A stretch of 64,000 bases of DNA, from positions 369,611-433,610 of the forward strand of contig VWYX01000208.1 in the NCBI GenBank assembly GCA_013396525.1, read 5' to 3'. Origin of the DNA: Chaetorhynchus papuensis. Its lineage: Eukaryota; Chordata; Aves; Passeriformes; Rhipiduridae. A program made the translations under genes and the position numbers. The notes under the pieces were generated by a model. That model saw nothing but the letters and a program-made list of their open reading frames with translations. It did no database searches and was not told where the DNA came from. Positions 13,706 to 25,300 of the stretch are shown piece by piece (position 1 is the first letter of the stretch; every line of letters starts with the position of its first letter).

Positions 13706-14180
13706 TTAACTGGCTGAGTCCTTTTTACTGGGCTGCAGTAGTTTGGGAACACAGACAGATGTTATGCAGTTCACACAGTAAGGTGAGCAGGCTTTCAGCT
13801 CGCTGAGCTGAAGGTTTGGCTGGACAGGGGACTGAACTCTGTCAGCTCCCTGTGACAGGTTGCTGTCTCCAACAGTGTCCCGTACAGTGCTGCGCTTTCT
13901 GACAGTGACAAATGAGGAACAATCTATGATCATTCCTTCTTGAATGCCTTTCTATTTCGAGGCAAATCCACAACATCTGGGATGATGTCTCCATTCTCTG
14001 CTGTGTCATTTTTCTGTGAACTCTCGTGTTGGGTGGCTCCACACTTTATGCTGTGTGTTAGTGACTTCACAGATCCTCAGTCCTCTGTCAGTGAGGGAAG
14101 CATTCTGTTGTAACACAGCATTCTGAAGCCCAGCATATTGCACTGTAAGTTAGTCTGGCCAGCTATCAGTGACAATCAAA
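13706..14180 (-). pseudogene. Coding-like stretch of unknown origin, frame-broken
   Basis: On the minus strand this GC-richer block reads like protein in successive frames. One frame gives NDTAENGDIIPDVVDLPRNR then KAFKKE and a stop. A one-base shift continues it as MIIDCSSFVTVRKRSTVRDT and onward to 13706 without a stop. Upstream, a further frame gives QYAGLQNAVLQQNASLTD. I do not recognise the parent protein, and no poly-A tail or target duplication is evident. It may be a decayed retrocopy, a nested-gene remnant or chance. It sits inside a GLIS3 intron. Confidence 0.25.
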
Positions 14181-14337
14181 TAAACACGCTTTAAAAACAC
14201 ATTTAAGGAAAGCACACTTTTTGCCAAGAACAAATTTCAAAAAATCATATGCTTTCCCCAAAGTTATAAATATATTCATTTGACCAAAATAACAAAAGCC
14301 TAATTTTTTACCTCTCCAATGATTTCTCTGCTACAAG

Positions 14338-14356
14338 TTTTGTTTTGTTTTGTTTT
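14338..14356. repeat. (TTTTG)n short repeat
   Basis: Nearly four tandem TTTTG units. Confidence 0.8.
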
Positions 14357-14727
14357 AAAGGAATGCAATCTTCTTGCATAACAAAAATATTTTGGGCAAC
14401 AAACCCAAAATCTAGCTGAAAGAAGGGATACAGGAAAAAAGAACAGCCCCTCTGACCAGCACCTCATCTTCTCTTTGGTGAGAAGATGAAAGGAGAATTT
14501 CAGTGTAATTTAAAGTGGAATTTAAGGAAGAAAGCTGTGAGTAGGCACCTCAATATACACCTCCCTGGATGCAGACTATGTAACTTTTTATAAAATCTCT
14601 CAGCATTTTCTGTGCCTATATTGTATTACAGAACTAAGTTTCTTGCAAATGTGTAAAAGAGGAAAAAAGTGCCCTTGGAAAAAAAAAAATAAGTCTGAGA
14701 AAAATTCCAAGCTTTGCTAGGTTTGCT

Positions 14728-15045
14728 CTGAAGGGAGGTTGTAGCCAGGAGGAATTCAGTCTCTACTCCCAAGTAACAAGCAATAGGACATCCTCAGGTT
14801 GTGCCAGAGAAGGGTGAGACTGAGTCATAGGAAAAATTTCTTCACAGAAAGGGTGGGCAGGCACTGGACCAGGCTACCCTGGGAAGTGGTGGAGTCACCA
14901 TCCCTGAAGGTGTTTAAAAGACGTGTAGATGTGGCACTTGGGTAGATGGTTTAGTGGCAGCTGTGGCACTGTTAGATTAACAGCTGGACTTGATGGTCTT
15001 AAGGGTCTTTTCCAGCCTAAATTATTCTGTGACTCTGTGGCTCAG
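14728..15045 (+). mobile_element. CR1 LINE fragment, 3' end
   Basis: The sequence follows the CR1 3' region: an 'aacaagcaataggac' segment, an 'aaatttcttcacagaaagggtggg' type segment, then 'ccctgaaggtgtttaaaag' and 'acttgatggtctt', ending near 'attattctgtgactctgtg'. The middle part is a subfamily type different from the copies at 22 and 38 kb. 5'-truncated, as is usual for CR1, and non-coding. Confidence 0.88.
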
Positions 15046-15222
15046 GTTCAGGGTTAGCATTACTGACACCTCCAATTCAAGTATTTGTCATTTCTATGTG
15101 TTGTTTGCTCACTAAAAAAACCATGTGATTAGCAGGCAATCCCCTGAAGTGTCCCATGCTGGGATAGAAGTTAATGTACCTATTTCAAAACCACACTGTT
15201 AGCTAACGACCTTCTTTGAGGC

Positions 15223-15251
15223 AGCCCTTTGTATGCTACATACAAAGGGCT
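15223..15251. repeat. Perfect inverted repeat, 13-bp arms, 3-base loop
   Basis: Arms agccctttgtatg (15223-15235) and catacaaagggct (15239-15251) are exact reverse complements around a 3-base centre. The pairing does not extend outward, so it is too short for a microRNA precursor. Confidence 0.85.
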
Positions 15252-16454
15252 TTGTAACTTGTGGGGGTTGGGTGTTTTGGCTTCTTGGTTACAACTACTC
15301 AGAGGCTTTTGCTTCTGGAAGTCTGGCTTGGAGCTACTCATTATTTTACAGCGAAATCATAAAGGGAATATAACCACACACTCAAATAAGCAAAAAGAAG
15401 CACTGTTGCAGAATTTATTATAGCATAATGATACTGCTAAACTGAACAGTTTGACCCTAAGTTCTTCTTGTCAGCCATACACAGTCTCTAGAAATTCCTG
15501 TGAAGCCGGGATGCATCATGCTTCAGGGACATACTGCTAGCTCTGGTTCACAGGAGGGTAAAAAAACCACCTGGAACACCAAGCCCATGAAAAATTTTGT
15601 TCTGGTCTCCCATTAACAGGCTAGTTCTTGCTCAAAAGCAAGATGTGTATTTGGATAATTCATTAAATAAAGAAAGAATTTTAAAACATGAATTTCAAGC
15701 ATTTAGCACCATCAATTTTGGGGCACTGAGCTGCATATGTTAACTATGCCATATAAACCCATAATTTTTGATCTGAGTTTTAATTAGATTGTTCTTTCAG
15801 CTTATTTGTATGCTTATGCCTTCTTGTATTACAGAAATGAGTGAAAAGGAAGTGAAGTACGTATTCCCTTTTATAGATATGCTTTCAGGTACACATTTGT
15901 TACCTTCATTGAATAGCTGCAGTATTTCATATTAGTGGAGCACTCAAAATTAGTATCAAAGAGCTGGGACAAACAAAATGTAAATCTGCACTTTTATTAT
16001 TTATGTTCTCTCCTTTGATAAATGAAGTTGTTTCTGAGATCAAAATTCTCTAACTGACTTGCACTATGTGTTCACAGAGTTTTGTACACATAATGAATGC
16101 AGGGTAAGGTGTGTTGCATGTTTGGCTCAGTTTCTCACATTAATAAGGCTTAATCAAGTCCACTCTTTCCCTCACACCACCTAGAAGACACAGAAGAAAT
16201 CCTCCTATTGTTTCTCTATCCCATGGTATCTGGAGATGTAGAGAGAATGCTTATTTCCTTCTGCTTCTGTCTCTCATAAACCTTAGTCTGCTGTCCAAAA
16301 AGTGGCACAGGTTTGGCCCCCAGGGTCATCAAAGCAGCCAGACCAGTTTGGATCAGCTTCAGTCCAACAAACACAGCCTTCTGCTGGAGCAAGTGCTGGT
16401 CAGCCTGTCCTAGCTCTGAAATGACCCCAGGCATGCAGTGTGTCAGGAACCACA

Positions 16455-16560
16455 CAGCACAGAACCACAGAACCATAGAATAGTTTTGGTTGGAAGGGAC
16501 CTTCAAAAGTCATCTTGTCCAGCCCTTACTAGCATGGGGGGGAACAAATCCTCTACTTGC
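16455..16560 (-). mobile_element. CR1 LINE fragment, 3' end
   Basis: Reverse-strand CR1 3' end: 'aaccatagaatagttttgg' followed by 'ttggaagggacctt' and 'gtccagcccttac'. Only about 100 bases are recognisable; the boundary on the high-coordinate side is uncertain. Confidence 0.82.
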
Positions 16561-18668
16561 ACCCTTAAATCCTGAAGTCCTCTCAACAATGAGGTTGGAA
16601 TAAACAGGATGATTCACATCTTTCAGAGACACTATCTCTGCCACTTTCTCTACAGAAGGTTTGTTCAGGTCACATTTTCACAGTTACCATCACACCCATG
16701 AAGTGACATGACAGCCTGCTCACAGGGCCCCGTGGCGAGTGTACTGCATTAGATTCAAGATGCAGATTCTGCCTTAGTTCTTTTTTAAAATATTTCCCTT
16801 AAATTTTACCCTATGTATTGTAATCAAACCAACACTGCTGTAACACTTTTTCCCTTTTCTGAATTTAAATTGCCATTTGTCACACTACCTAAATGAAGAC
16901 AATGGAACTATTTTTTTAATCCAAAGCAGCTCCACATATGGGAATTAGTACTTAAAGCCTTTTTAGAGAGAGTGTATACACTTAACACATGAGAAAGGAG
17001 TGTACCATGTTAGCTTTTTATTATTCTGTAGAGTACTCCATTATCTGGACATCTGAAATGCATTCAATGAATTGAATTAATTAAGTCTCACTCTAAGCAC
17101 ATCTGCTATGGCTCTACAGCAGTAGAACCTCAGAAATGGGCTAATAAGAAGATCACTGTCTTTTATAATGACATAAATGCCTGTAACAATTATTAATGTG
17201 TCCCTGCCTGTCACCTCATGCTCTGGCAATCATTGGCTATGGATGTTAGACAGAACATTGCATGGAGAAAAAACTATACAGGGACAGAAAAGTCTCTGTG
17301 TCAGGCAAGAGAGCATGGACAGTCCCAGAGGGTGTGCACAGAGGGCCAGAGCCAGCACAAGGGAAAAGACCAGGATCGCGGGGGCAGGAGTGGGGAGGAA
17401 GGACTGGACAAGTAGGTGAGCTCCCGTGATCATGAGGCAGTCAGCTCCATCTCAGACTGATGTACAAAAAGCTCAACAACTTCCAGTGGCTCCAGAACTG
17501 GCTGAATTCACATGTGAAGTCTGAAATAAAATCATACTTTCACCTGTTGTTAATTTCCTGAAACATCATGTTCTTCTATCTTCCTGATACAAGGCAGAGT
17601 GAATATTGCTTTCATCCAAAGAAATTATGCTCATTTACCAGTAATTGAAATCTAGTGAATGTTGTTTTCAGGTTTATAATTGGAGATTTTGTACTCTTCA
17701 AATTATTGCCATATCTGTCATTCAAGGAAATGAAATACTTTGAAATACATTAGTGAAATACGGCAATTTATCACTTAGAGCACTGAAAAAGAATTTTACA
17801 AAATCATGTGTAAGTATCCATAAGCATATAGTAAGAGTTTAATATTTTGTGTGATGATGTTATCTTCCTGACTTTTCCACTGAAAACCTATTTACTTAGG
17901 CCTCTTCAGACTTGTGATTTGGTAGACTTCTCGTTCAATGAACTATAGATTTCCGCATCTGTAGTACCATACACTACCTGAATCCTTGGAAAGATTGATG
18001 AAAATAATTTAGGAAATGTCTAAAGATGAAAATCAAAACATGTCCAAGCAATCGGTTTTTATGTCACTGAAAGATCTAAAATCATAGAATTTACAATACT
18101 TAACCAGCATATAATAAAATATACATAACTGTCATAAAATAAATCCTGACTAGAAATCAAACTCTAAAACTAATGAAATAAAAATTTGCTCATTATCTAT
18201 CATTTTATTATCATAAAATGGCAATTAAAAAAAAAAACCAAAAAAAACCAACAGCACGTTCCTGCAGAAATATTTAGTATTGGGAGAATACTGACAGAGT
18301 ATGACTGTTCTCCCACAAGTAAACAGAAACATGATTCTCAGGGCCCCCATTCCGTAAGGGATGGCTGTGGTCATCTGAAGTTCAGTGTGCCAGCTAGTAT
18401 CACTTTCCTCACTTGGGCCATTCATGGGGATCAAGAAGGGATTGGAGGAAGTCTCTGAAATGGAGATGGATGGAAAGTCTCCCTCCCAGGCTGGCATAAA
18501 AGTGTCCCTTTCACCTCTCCTTCCCCTGGTAAGCCCCTACCCAGAGCAGCTGTTAGGCCAGGGCTGCCACCAGTGCCTTTCTGAACACCAACAACTGTAT
18601 TTCCCCCATCCTGGCAGCTCTGAAGGCAGTCCTGCCCCAGGCTCAAGCTGGGAAACACAGGGTCTTAC

Positions 18669-18828
18669 CTCTCTGAGTCCGCAGCTGCGAGAAGAGGTAT
18701 CTGGGGAGGATGCAGAGGACTACCCTGTATGTTATGTCCTGGGGAGGAGTGGCTGCCAGGGTGGGTCAAGGACACTGCCCCAGCTGCTGTTCCACTTCTG
18801 TTTATCTGTGTGCTGGGGATCACAGCTG
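18669..18828 (-). CDS. GLIS3: GLIS3 coding exon, C-terminal regulatory region, part 1
   Basis: The exon is 160 bases: two bases completing an Ala codon, 52 full codons, and two bases of an Arg codon. It reads AVIPSTQINRSGTAAGAV, then a His/Ser/Pro/Gly-rich segment (HPGSHSSPGHNIQGSP) and PQIPLLAAADSER. RSGTAAGAV and SPGHN.QGSP are hallmarks of GLIS3 and are absent from the other GLIS paralogues as I know them. The region is low-complexity and probably disordered; it belongs to the C-terminal activation domain. The acceptor is TACTTTCAG followed at once by a second CAG, so splicing three bases further in is possible and would drop one Ala. The donor is AG/GTAAGA; unspliced reading would meet TAA at once. 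Confidence 0.95.
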
Positions 18829-18830
18829 CT
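18824..18830 (-). other. GLIS3: NAGNAG tandem splice acceptor of the 18.7 kb GLIS3 exon
   Basis: Read on the minus strand, two AG acceptors lie three bases apart (AG at 18830-18829 and at 18827-18826) after a pyrimidine-rich tract. Both keep the reading frame. The first gives Pro-Ala-Ala-Val at the junction and the second Pro-Ala-Val. NAGNAG acceptors are a known source of single-residue isoforms. I annotated the exon from the first AG because its length then matches the family. Confidence 0.75.
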
Positions 18831-18861
18831 GAAAGTACAAGAGAGGAGTAATGCTCATCAG

Positions 18862-18909
18862 AACACTGATAACTGACCAAACAACAACACTGATAACTGA
18901 CCGAACACC
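18862..18909. repeat. 24-bp tandem duplication upstream of a GLIS3 acceptor
   Basis: The unit starting 'aacactgataactgacc' occurs at 18862 and again at 18886, differing by a few bases in the second half. In gene direction it lies about 33-80 bases upstream of the exon's acceptor, where branch points usually sit. Confidence 0.85.
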
Positions 18910-21900
18910 ACCATGCAACCCCTCCTGTCAAGCTGTACTGCCAACTCTTAGCAACTAAGAAGAGGAAGGGGTTTCTGAAGTGCTGTTTTCCATACAAAGG
19001 GAAAAAGAAAACCCACATGAAAATAAGTACATATTCTTTGCTGCTTCCAAATGACACTTCCATAAAACCAGGCATGAATGATCACAGCCATGCTCCTTGT
19101 TTTGGAATTTTTTTTGTCTGAACGAGGCTGCAAATCTTCTATATTTTTCTGTTGTAGAAGTGGTGTCAAATATTTCCTAAGACATGTATTTTTAGAACTA
19201 GTGAGCAGAAAGAACAGTTTCAAAAATTGTGAAATGCTTTCTACATTTTCCCCTCAGCTGTAAAAATCACAAATTTCTTGAAGAATATTCCTATCATTAG
19301 CCCAGATTCCTCAGTAATACATACAAAAATTTCAAACCATCTTTAACAGCTTAATAATTTTCTCAGAGTTTTCTCATGTATTCTTTCCAATAAGGAAAGG
19401 TTCTAGATGACTAAACAAAAAGCAACACAGGACTTTGTCCAAATGTCCTAATTAGTTGATCCCAAATCCTGTAACCTTGTTTTCTTGTGACCCTTTTTTA
19501 AAAAAAAGTTTAAATCAGACAAATTAAAATGTTTGTATCTCTGAAAATCCAGTTACCCAGATATTTCTATTGACATCTGTGTCAGGTAGCTTATGCTGAG
19601 GTTGAACGGCAGACAAATACATGCTCTTAAATATTTTATGAACCCAGAGAATGAAGAAGATAGGCTGTCTAAAAGATAAAAATGATATCTCCTGTTTGTC
19701 TATCATATCTTTCAGTCTCTTTCAGAAAAAGTATTGTTCAGGCCTAGTTTACAGAATAAAATTCTACCTATAAAAATTACATTATGCTAGTGAATATGTT
19801 GGAGCTAATGATTTTAGTTTCTTGATAAAATCCTAGAATTTAAACCAGTTCCCCAGGGGGCACTGTCACCAGTAAACCATCTTTCTAGGCTAAAACATGT
19901 GCATGGATGCTGCAATCCTAGCAGAAGAAAGACTGCATTAGAGGTAGCCTCACCACAGATCAGTCTTCAATAAATGATTTCACAGGTCATCATTTTCTCA
20001 TTCACAGGTGTGACTTTTGCTACAGAAGATCAAAAGGGTGAAAATTCACCTCATCTCCCAACTCCTCTGCTTATTTCTGGAAAGACTCTATTAATCCTTA
20101 CAAGCCCACCTTTGTGACACACTGGATATTCACTAAGGTAAAGGAGATTTAAGAAAAGGCTCAGGAGTCTAATTATGCTGTAGCCTCATTAATGAGCAGT
20201 CCTGGACATCTTTCAGCTGGTGGAAATGATAGATAGTGCAAGAAGACAGACAGGAAACCACTTTGTGAGTAAAAATATCCAATACAGATGCTGTAGAGCT
20301 AAAGTTTAGGGGAAGTTGCCACTGGTGGTCAAAGCTGGAGGAGTGGAGGCTGAACTTGGTGCCAGGCTCTGCTGTTTGCTAATTTGTGTATGGACCAGAG
20401 CCTCCTAATCACAGCCCAAGTGATGACAGACGTGACAGTAGAAGACATCTCAAACCTTAAAGAGGAACAGAGGAGGCAGATCCCACAGAAAAATGAGACA
20501 TCACTTAAGACAGCAGAGTAACTCACAAAGAAAGGGCTGAGGGCATTTCCCTACTAAGACAGGGGAATCATTTTTTTCCACTCTGCTTATGCACTTCAAA
20601 AGTTACTTTTTCCACATCTGTCTCTCAGGGTAGCATCAAGACAAGTGCAGAAGAAAAAACAAAGGAATGAACTTCTGAAATTCTTATTTTATCTTACATG
20701 CAGCACAGAAGAAAATACTGAAGAACAACCAAGTATGCATTCTGACAGAAAAAAGCAGAGAGAATATTTAACAAATCACTGCAAGGGAAAGCCCCGATTG
20801 TCTAAATAAAAAGAGACTATTTAAATTGTTCCTTGGCAAAATAGGGTAACTTGCATTTTACCATGACAAAAACTAATAAAACTATGTAAAAATATACAGT
20901 GGCTTAGTTTACCAGTACTGTGATCTTTGCATTTAAAATTAACCTCTTCAGGATCAGGAGTAAAAAGGCTGGATTATGACCAGGTCTTCAGCACAAGGTA
21001 GCACGAGTTATTCTTCCTGACATAGCTGTTGTCTGCCACAACCATGATTAGTATTCCAGGCAAGGATTTTCTGAGTCATGCTTGCACATTTTCTAGCTGG
21101 TTCAGGCTGTGGTAGCCCAGGTTCCCACAGCACTGCCTAAGACCTCGTGATTCTGTCTCTCGGAAGAGGTTATCTGTAGCCAAGCACAGGCAGCCACTGC
21201 CATCATTCTGGCTAGGTTTCCCAACAGGACTTTATTTTTCTGTTTCTGATGAATAGAGAGTACACAGTGTAAAGTAAGAGCTAACTACGAGAAGGACTAG
21301 AGGACCAGCTAGGATACTTAAGGATAAAAGTGCATATGTATTAGCTGCAGAAATGTATTCCTTTACCCAGGGTGTGTTAAATGCTCACAGCATGCCCTAA
21401 GAGTGTATCTGGGCTCCCATTGTGCTTTGTAATGAAGCCTCCAAGTGCAGCACTACAAATGACAATGTGGGAGACCAGGGAACATCTACTGGCAGTGCAA
21501 CACAACTTTTGTCAGTGCAGCTTCTTTCAAGGTACTGCGTTAATAAAAGCACCTCCACGGGCACCCAATGACATGAAATCACAATACTAGCAGCTTCTGC
21601 CTGGCAAAAATGCAACTATTAAAACTTCCCAGCATAGACATGGCACTGGTCCAAGCTACTACCTGAATCTTGTAAATACCACCTGAAGGGAAACACTGTG
21701 AGGCATTAGCAATGTACAGATAAATGGCTGTCAAAAAATATTGTCAACGACAGGTTACTTCACTAGCAAAGACTAATAGAAAACTTTGGACACTATTTTA
21801 GAAACTGCTAGAAAACTTGACCACTTTTTCTTGGGAGCTCTGTGTTTTGGCAAACTTTCCTACTGGGTTGGCTGTTACATGTGAGTTACTTGCTCAAAGT

Positions 21901-22089
21901 GTTGGCAGTAAATATCTTCACAAGGCAATGTCTTTTCAGTCCTGATCCCCTTAAGTACCTGATTCAAGGGGCATGAAACTGAGAAAATGCTCATGACAAC
22001 CAGCCTGCTCACTGACTCCAATATAGCACTCCATGTAGCTCCACACACAAAGATGTAGAATTAAGTGTTAGTTTTAAGTGGGTTTTAAC

Positions 22090-22345
22090 AAAATGAAAAG
22101 AGGTTTAGATTAGATGTTCGGAAGAAATTCCTTATGGTCAGGGTGGGGAGGGCCTGGCACAGGTTGACCAGAAAAGCTGGAGATGCCCCATCCCTAGAAG
22201 TGTTCAAGGCCAGGCTGGATGGGGCCCTGAGCAACCTGGTCCAGTGGAAGGCGTCCTTGCCCGTGGCAGGGGAGTTGGAACCAGATGATCCTTAAGAATT
22301 CGTCCAATACAAACCATTCTATGATTCTATCATTGTATGATTACT
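22090..22345 (+). mobile_element. CR1 LINE fragment with ATTCTATG tail
   Basis: A 5'-truncated CR1 3' end running from 'agaggtttagattagatgtt' through 'gaagaaattccttatggtca', 'gccaggctggatggggccct' and 'gagcaacctggtccagtgga'. It finishes with the 3' tail 'attctatgattctatc' near 22317-22332. This tail is the short direct repeat characteristic of CR1 and is one of the main reasons for calling the sequence avian. Confidence 0.93.
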
Positions 22346-25300
22346 TAACAAAAAGGTTTCTACGAGAAGGTTTTTCTCTCTATCAATACAAAATAAACTA
22401 ACACCTTTTAAAGCAGGTTTAAACAGAGTCAGATATTCTGAAAAAAAACTCAAACAACCTCAACCTAATAAAACCCAAGGAATTGTGAATGCTATTCCTC
22501 TGTATCCCTTAAAAAGTCCAAGCTATGACATTATTTACAAGATGGATATAGCTCATTTGTCCTGACTGTGAACCTCAGATTGGGGGACAGGCACAAAATT
22601 TCAGCCAAAGAGAAGGAGTCGTGTTTTCTTTTCTGGAGTCTCATTACATATCCATTTATCAGCACATAAGAATTTTCCATGAGAATATTTCTGCAAACAA
22701 TTCTCTATGAGAAGCCAAATTCACATGTATCCTCACAATGCACAGGAACAAATTAGGTGGTTGCAAGAGAAGAAGATGATTCTGAATACAGTTTCTTGAA
22801 AAAAAAGGAAAAAAAGCGCCAAAAAGTAGCATTTAAAATGTTACAGAATCTAAGGCCTAAAAAAAGTTATTTTTCAATGGAGTCAGAAACCTGTAATTTC
22901 ATGGAACCTATTTAAATGCATAAGAATCACACCCTCTCCTTTGCAAATTACCAACAATGCTGTAATTGGAGAGCCGCTTGGACTTAACTACTGTCAAACC
23001 AGCACTCCTAAAAAAAATTTCTGCCACCAAAATACCTCTCCTCTGTTGACAGTATGAATTCGGAGTAGGGCTGAGAGTTCTTACCATGTAGAGTAAGACA
23101 GGGAAGGTTTAATTTTGTAGCTCAGTTAGTTACATACATACATTTGCAAGGTTGTGGTTTTTTAATTACCAAATATAGCCTTGTACTTCTGCAAGGAATA
23201 TTTATGAGGTGCTTGACAACAACTGATATACACAGGAATATGCACAGAAGGAAAAATATGAAATGCTTTTTGCACTTGGGAGCATCACTTGCATATATTC
23301 TCCTCTTTCACTTCCCCTAGGAAGCTCCCGCTTCCCCTCGGGATTTTGTAGCCAGGTATATGTGGATATACGCTGCATTGAGTTGTACATGGTAAGGCCA
23401 GCAAGTGAAAACCCTTTTGTCTGTTTTACCTTTATCCTCAGCTCATCTGTAAATCTGAAGTCTCCAGAGTGCATGAAAATCAAGAGGCCATCATGCATTA
23501 AGAATTACATTAGAAGGCAAAATTGCATTTTAAAGATAACAAGTCTGTCTCCAAAGCTGGTCTGTCATCTGGGCCATCTGCACTGATGGTCTCTCTATCT
23601 CTTTTCAGGTATTTTGCAAGCAGATCAGAGATACTGGAAAGCATTAAAGTACTGAAGCAATAAAGCAGAGTCTGTACTAGTATTTTAAGCCATTTCTGAA
23701 ATGGCATCTTTAGATCACATCCCTGCCTTCCACTTTCTTCTCTTTTAGTGCACTGCAGTTTCTGAAGTTCAGTCTCATCATGATGAATGGAACTATTTAT
23801 GGTGCAAGCGGCCGTGTTGCCTACAATGTTCATAGCAATCCATAGGTAAATGCTCCTAAAAATGTGAACCCAAACATTACATCAATTCTTGGAGAACCAT
23901 TAAGTTGTCTCAAAATGGAAATTATAAACTCAAGTAAAACTGGTAAATAAAAGGGCAAGTCTGAGGGGAAGTAAACTATCCTCCTTAAACTAAGATAATG
24001 TTATTAACACTTTTTTGCCCCCCTGTAACGTGTGTATGGTCCTACCTGGGACTACATCACATTTAGCAGGAGTTTTAGACATGTATGCAATACTTTAAAT
24101 TCAGCCTGAAAGGTGACAACAGAGATCCTCTTCATTATTGGTAGTCCTACATTACGTCTCCTTTTGCATCCATTCCCTATGCAGCAAATACAATTCTGTT
24201 TTGCACAGCAAGGGCCATTCATGTGTCAGTTCTTCCCTCTCATTCTTCTATTTTTCTTACAGGAATGAGCTGTAACTACTTTCCAAGGCTGTCACCCTTA
24301 ACAAACTACTTAAAAAAAAAAAAAGACCACTCTTTTTGAAAAATACAGACTGCTTTTTTCTCAGACATCTCAGGAAATTTTACTCACTAGGACAATTGCT
24401 TTAATAAAATTCTTTCATTATTCCTGTATGTGCTCTTATCCTTTACCTGCCTGTTGTACCTACCAACTTTCCTAAAATTACCTTAGATACAAACTCCTGG
24501 GGGATTGGATTCTTTTCTTATTGTGTGCACAGAGCAGCCAGCTTAGTACTATTTCAGTGGGGAAAAAGAACCAAAGAAAAGTGTTACCCAAGCAAAGCAC
24601 AGGAAGTCATATGCATAGAAGTAGTTAGGTCGAAGTTTCACAATACAGCATAAGACAGTATTTTAAAAATACTTAGAATTCAAAGAAGTTCTGTAACTTC
24701 ACTGATACAATTTTTAAATTCCAACTTACAAAGAAAATCATGCACTTGACAAGCCTTAGAAAGATCTTTTGCTTGCTCTGGAGCAGAGCTGAGTGTGATA
24801 TTCAGTAACTGCTTATAAATACATTACACATTCTGGCTTACGCTTAAATATGAAATGGTCAAGTTTTATCCAAACAGCACAGTAAAAAAATGGGGATTTT
24901 TTCTGCTGTATTATTTATGATTCTTCCAGTTTTAGTGATTCTAGATTGCTCTGCACAAAGTAAGTTAATAGTATTTCACAGTAGAAAAAACATCATACCC
25001 ATGTTCTTATTATGAATGCATTGCTCACATCTTCGTTCTGTGAACTGAATAAACCCAAAAGCCTAGGTATTGTTCAAAATTAAAACCTAGATGCTATCAC
25101 AGTGCTTAGCCCTTAGACTATCTGCTTGCTTTACACCCAGAAATGTAATTTTGTGTTATTTTTAAGCAAAGGATCTGTCAAGCTCCCTCACTGTATTAGT
25201 AAGATTATATTCAGATTGGATTTCTTCTATGAAATCATAAAGACTACAAGATAAGAAAAAACATTTTTGGAGACTTAACTTCAAGTAACAGATAAGTAAA

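Larger units (their letters stand above)
10306..18668 (-). other. GLIS3: GLIS3 intron, 8363 bases
   Basis: The intron runs from a donor GTAAGA to an acceptor CTTCTAG. It contains a CR1 fragment on the plus strand (14728-15045), a CR1 fragment on the minus strand (about 16455-16560), a perfect 13-bp hairpin (15223-15251), a TTTTG repeat (14338-14356), and a coding-like minus-strand stretch at 13.7-14.2 kb. Bases 17280-17420 are comparatively GC-rich, without an identified role. The 148-codon plus-strand open frame at 10549-10995 has no recognisable domain. Confidence 0.75.

Noticed and set aside
15223..15251. MicroRNA precursor
   Set aside because: The stem is only 13 bp with a 3-base loop and unpaired flanks, far below the usual length of a precursor stem.
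18385..18876. 163-codon plus-strand open frame
   Set aside because: It overlaps the GLIS3 exon at 18669-18828 antisense, and its length comes from that exon's GC-rich bias.
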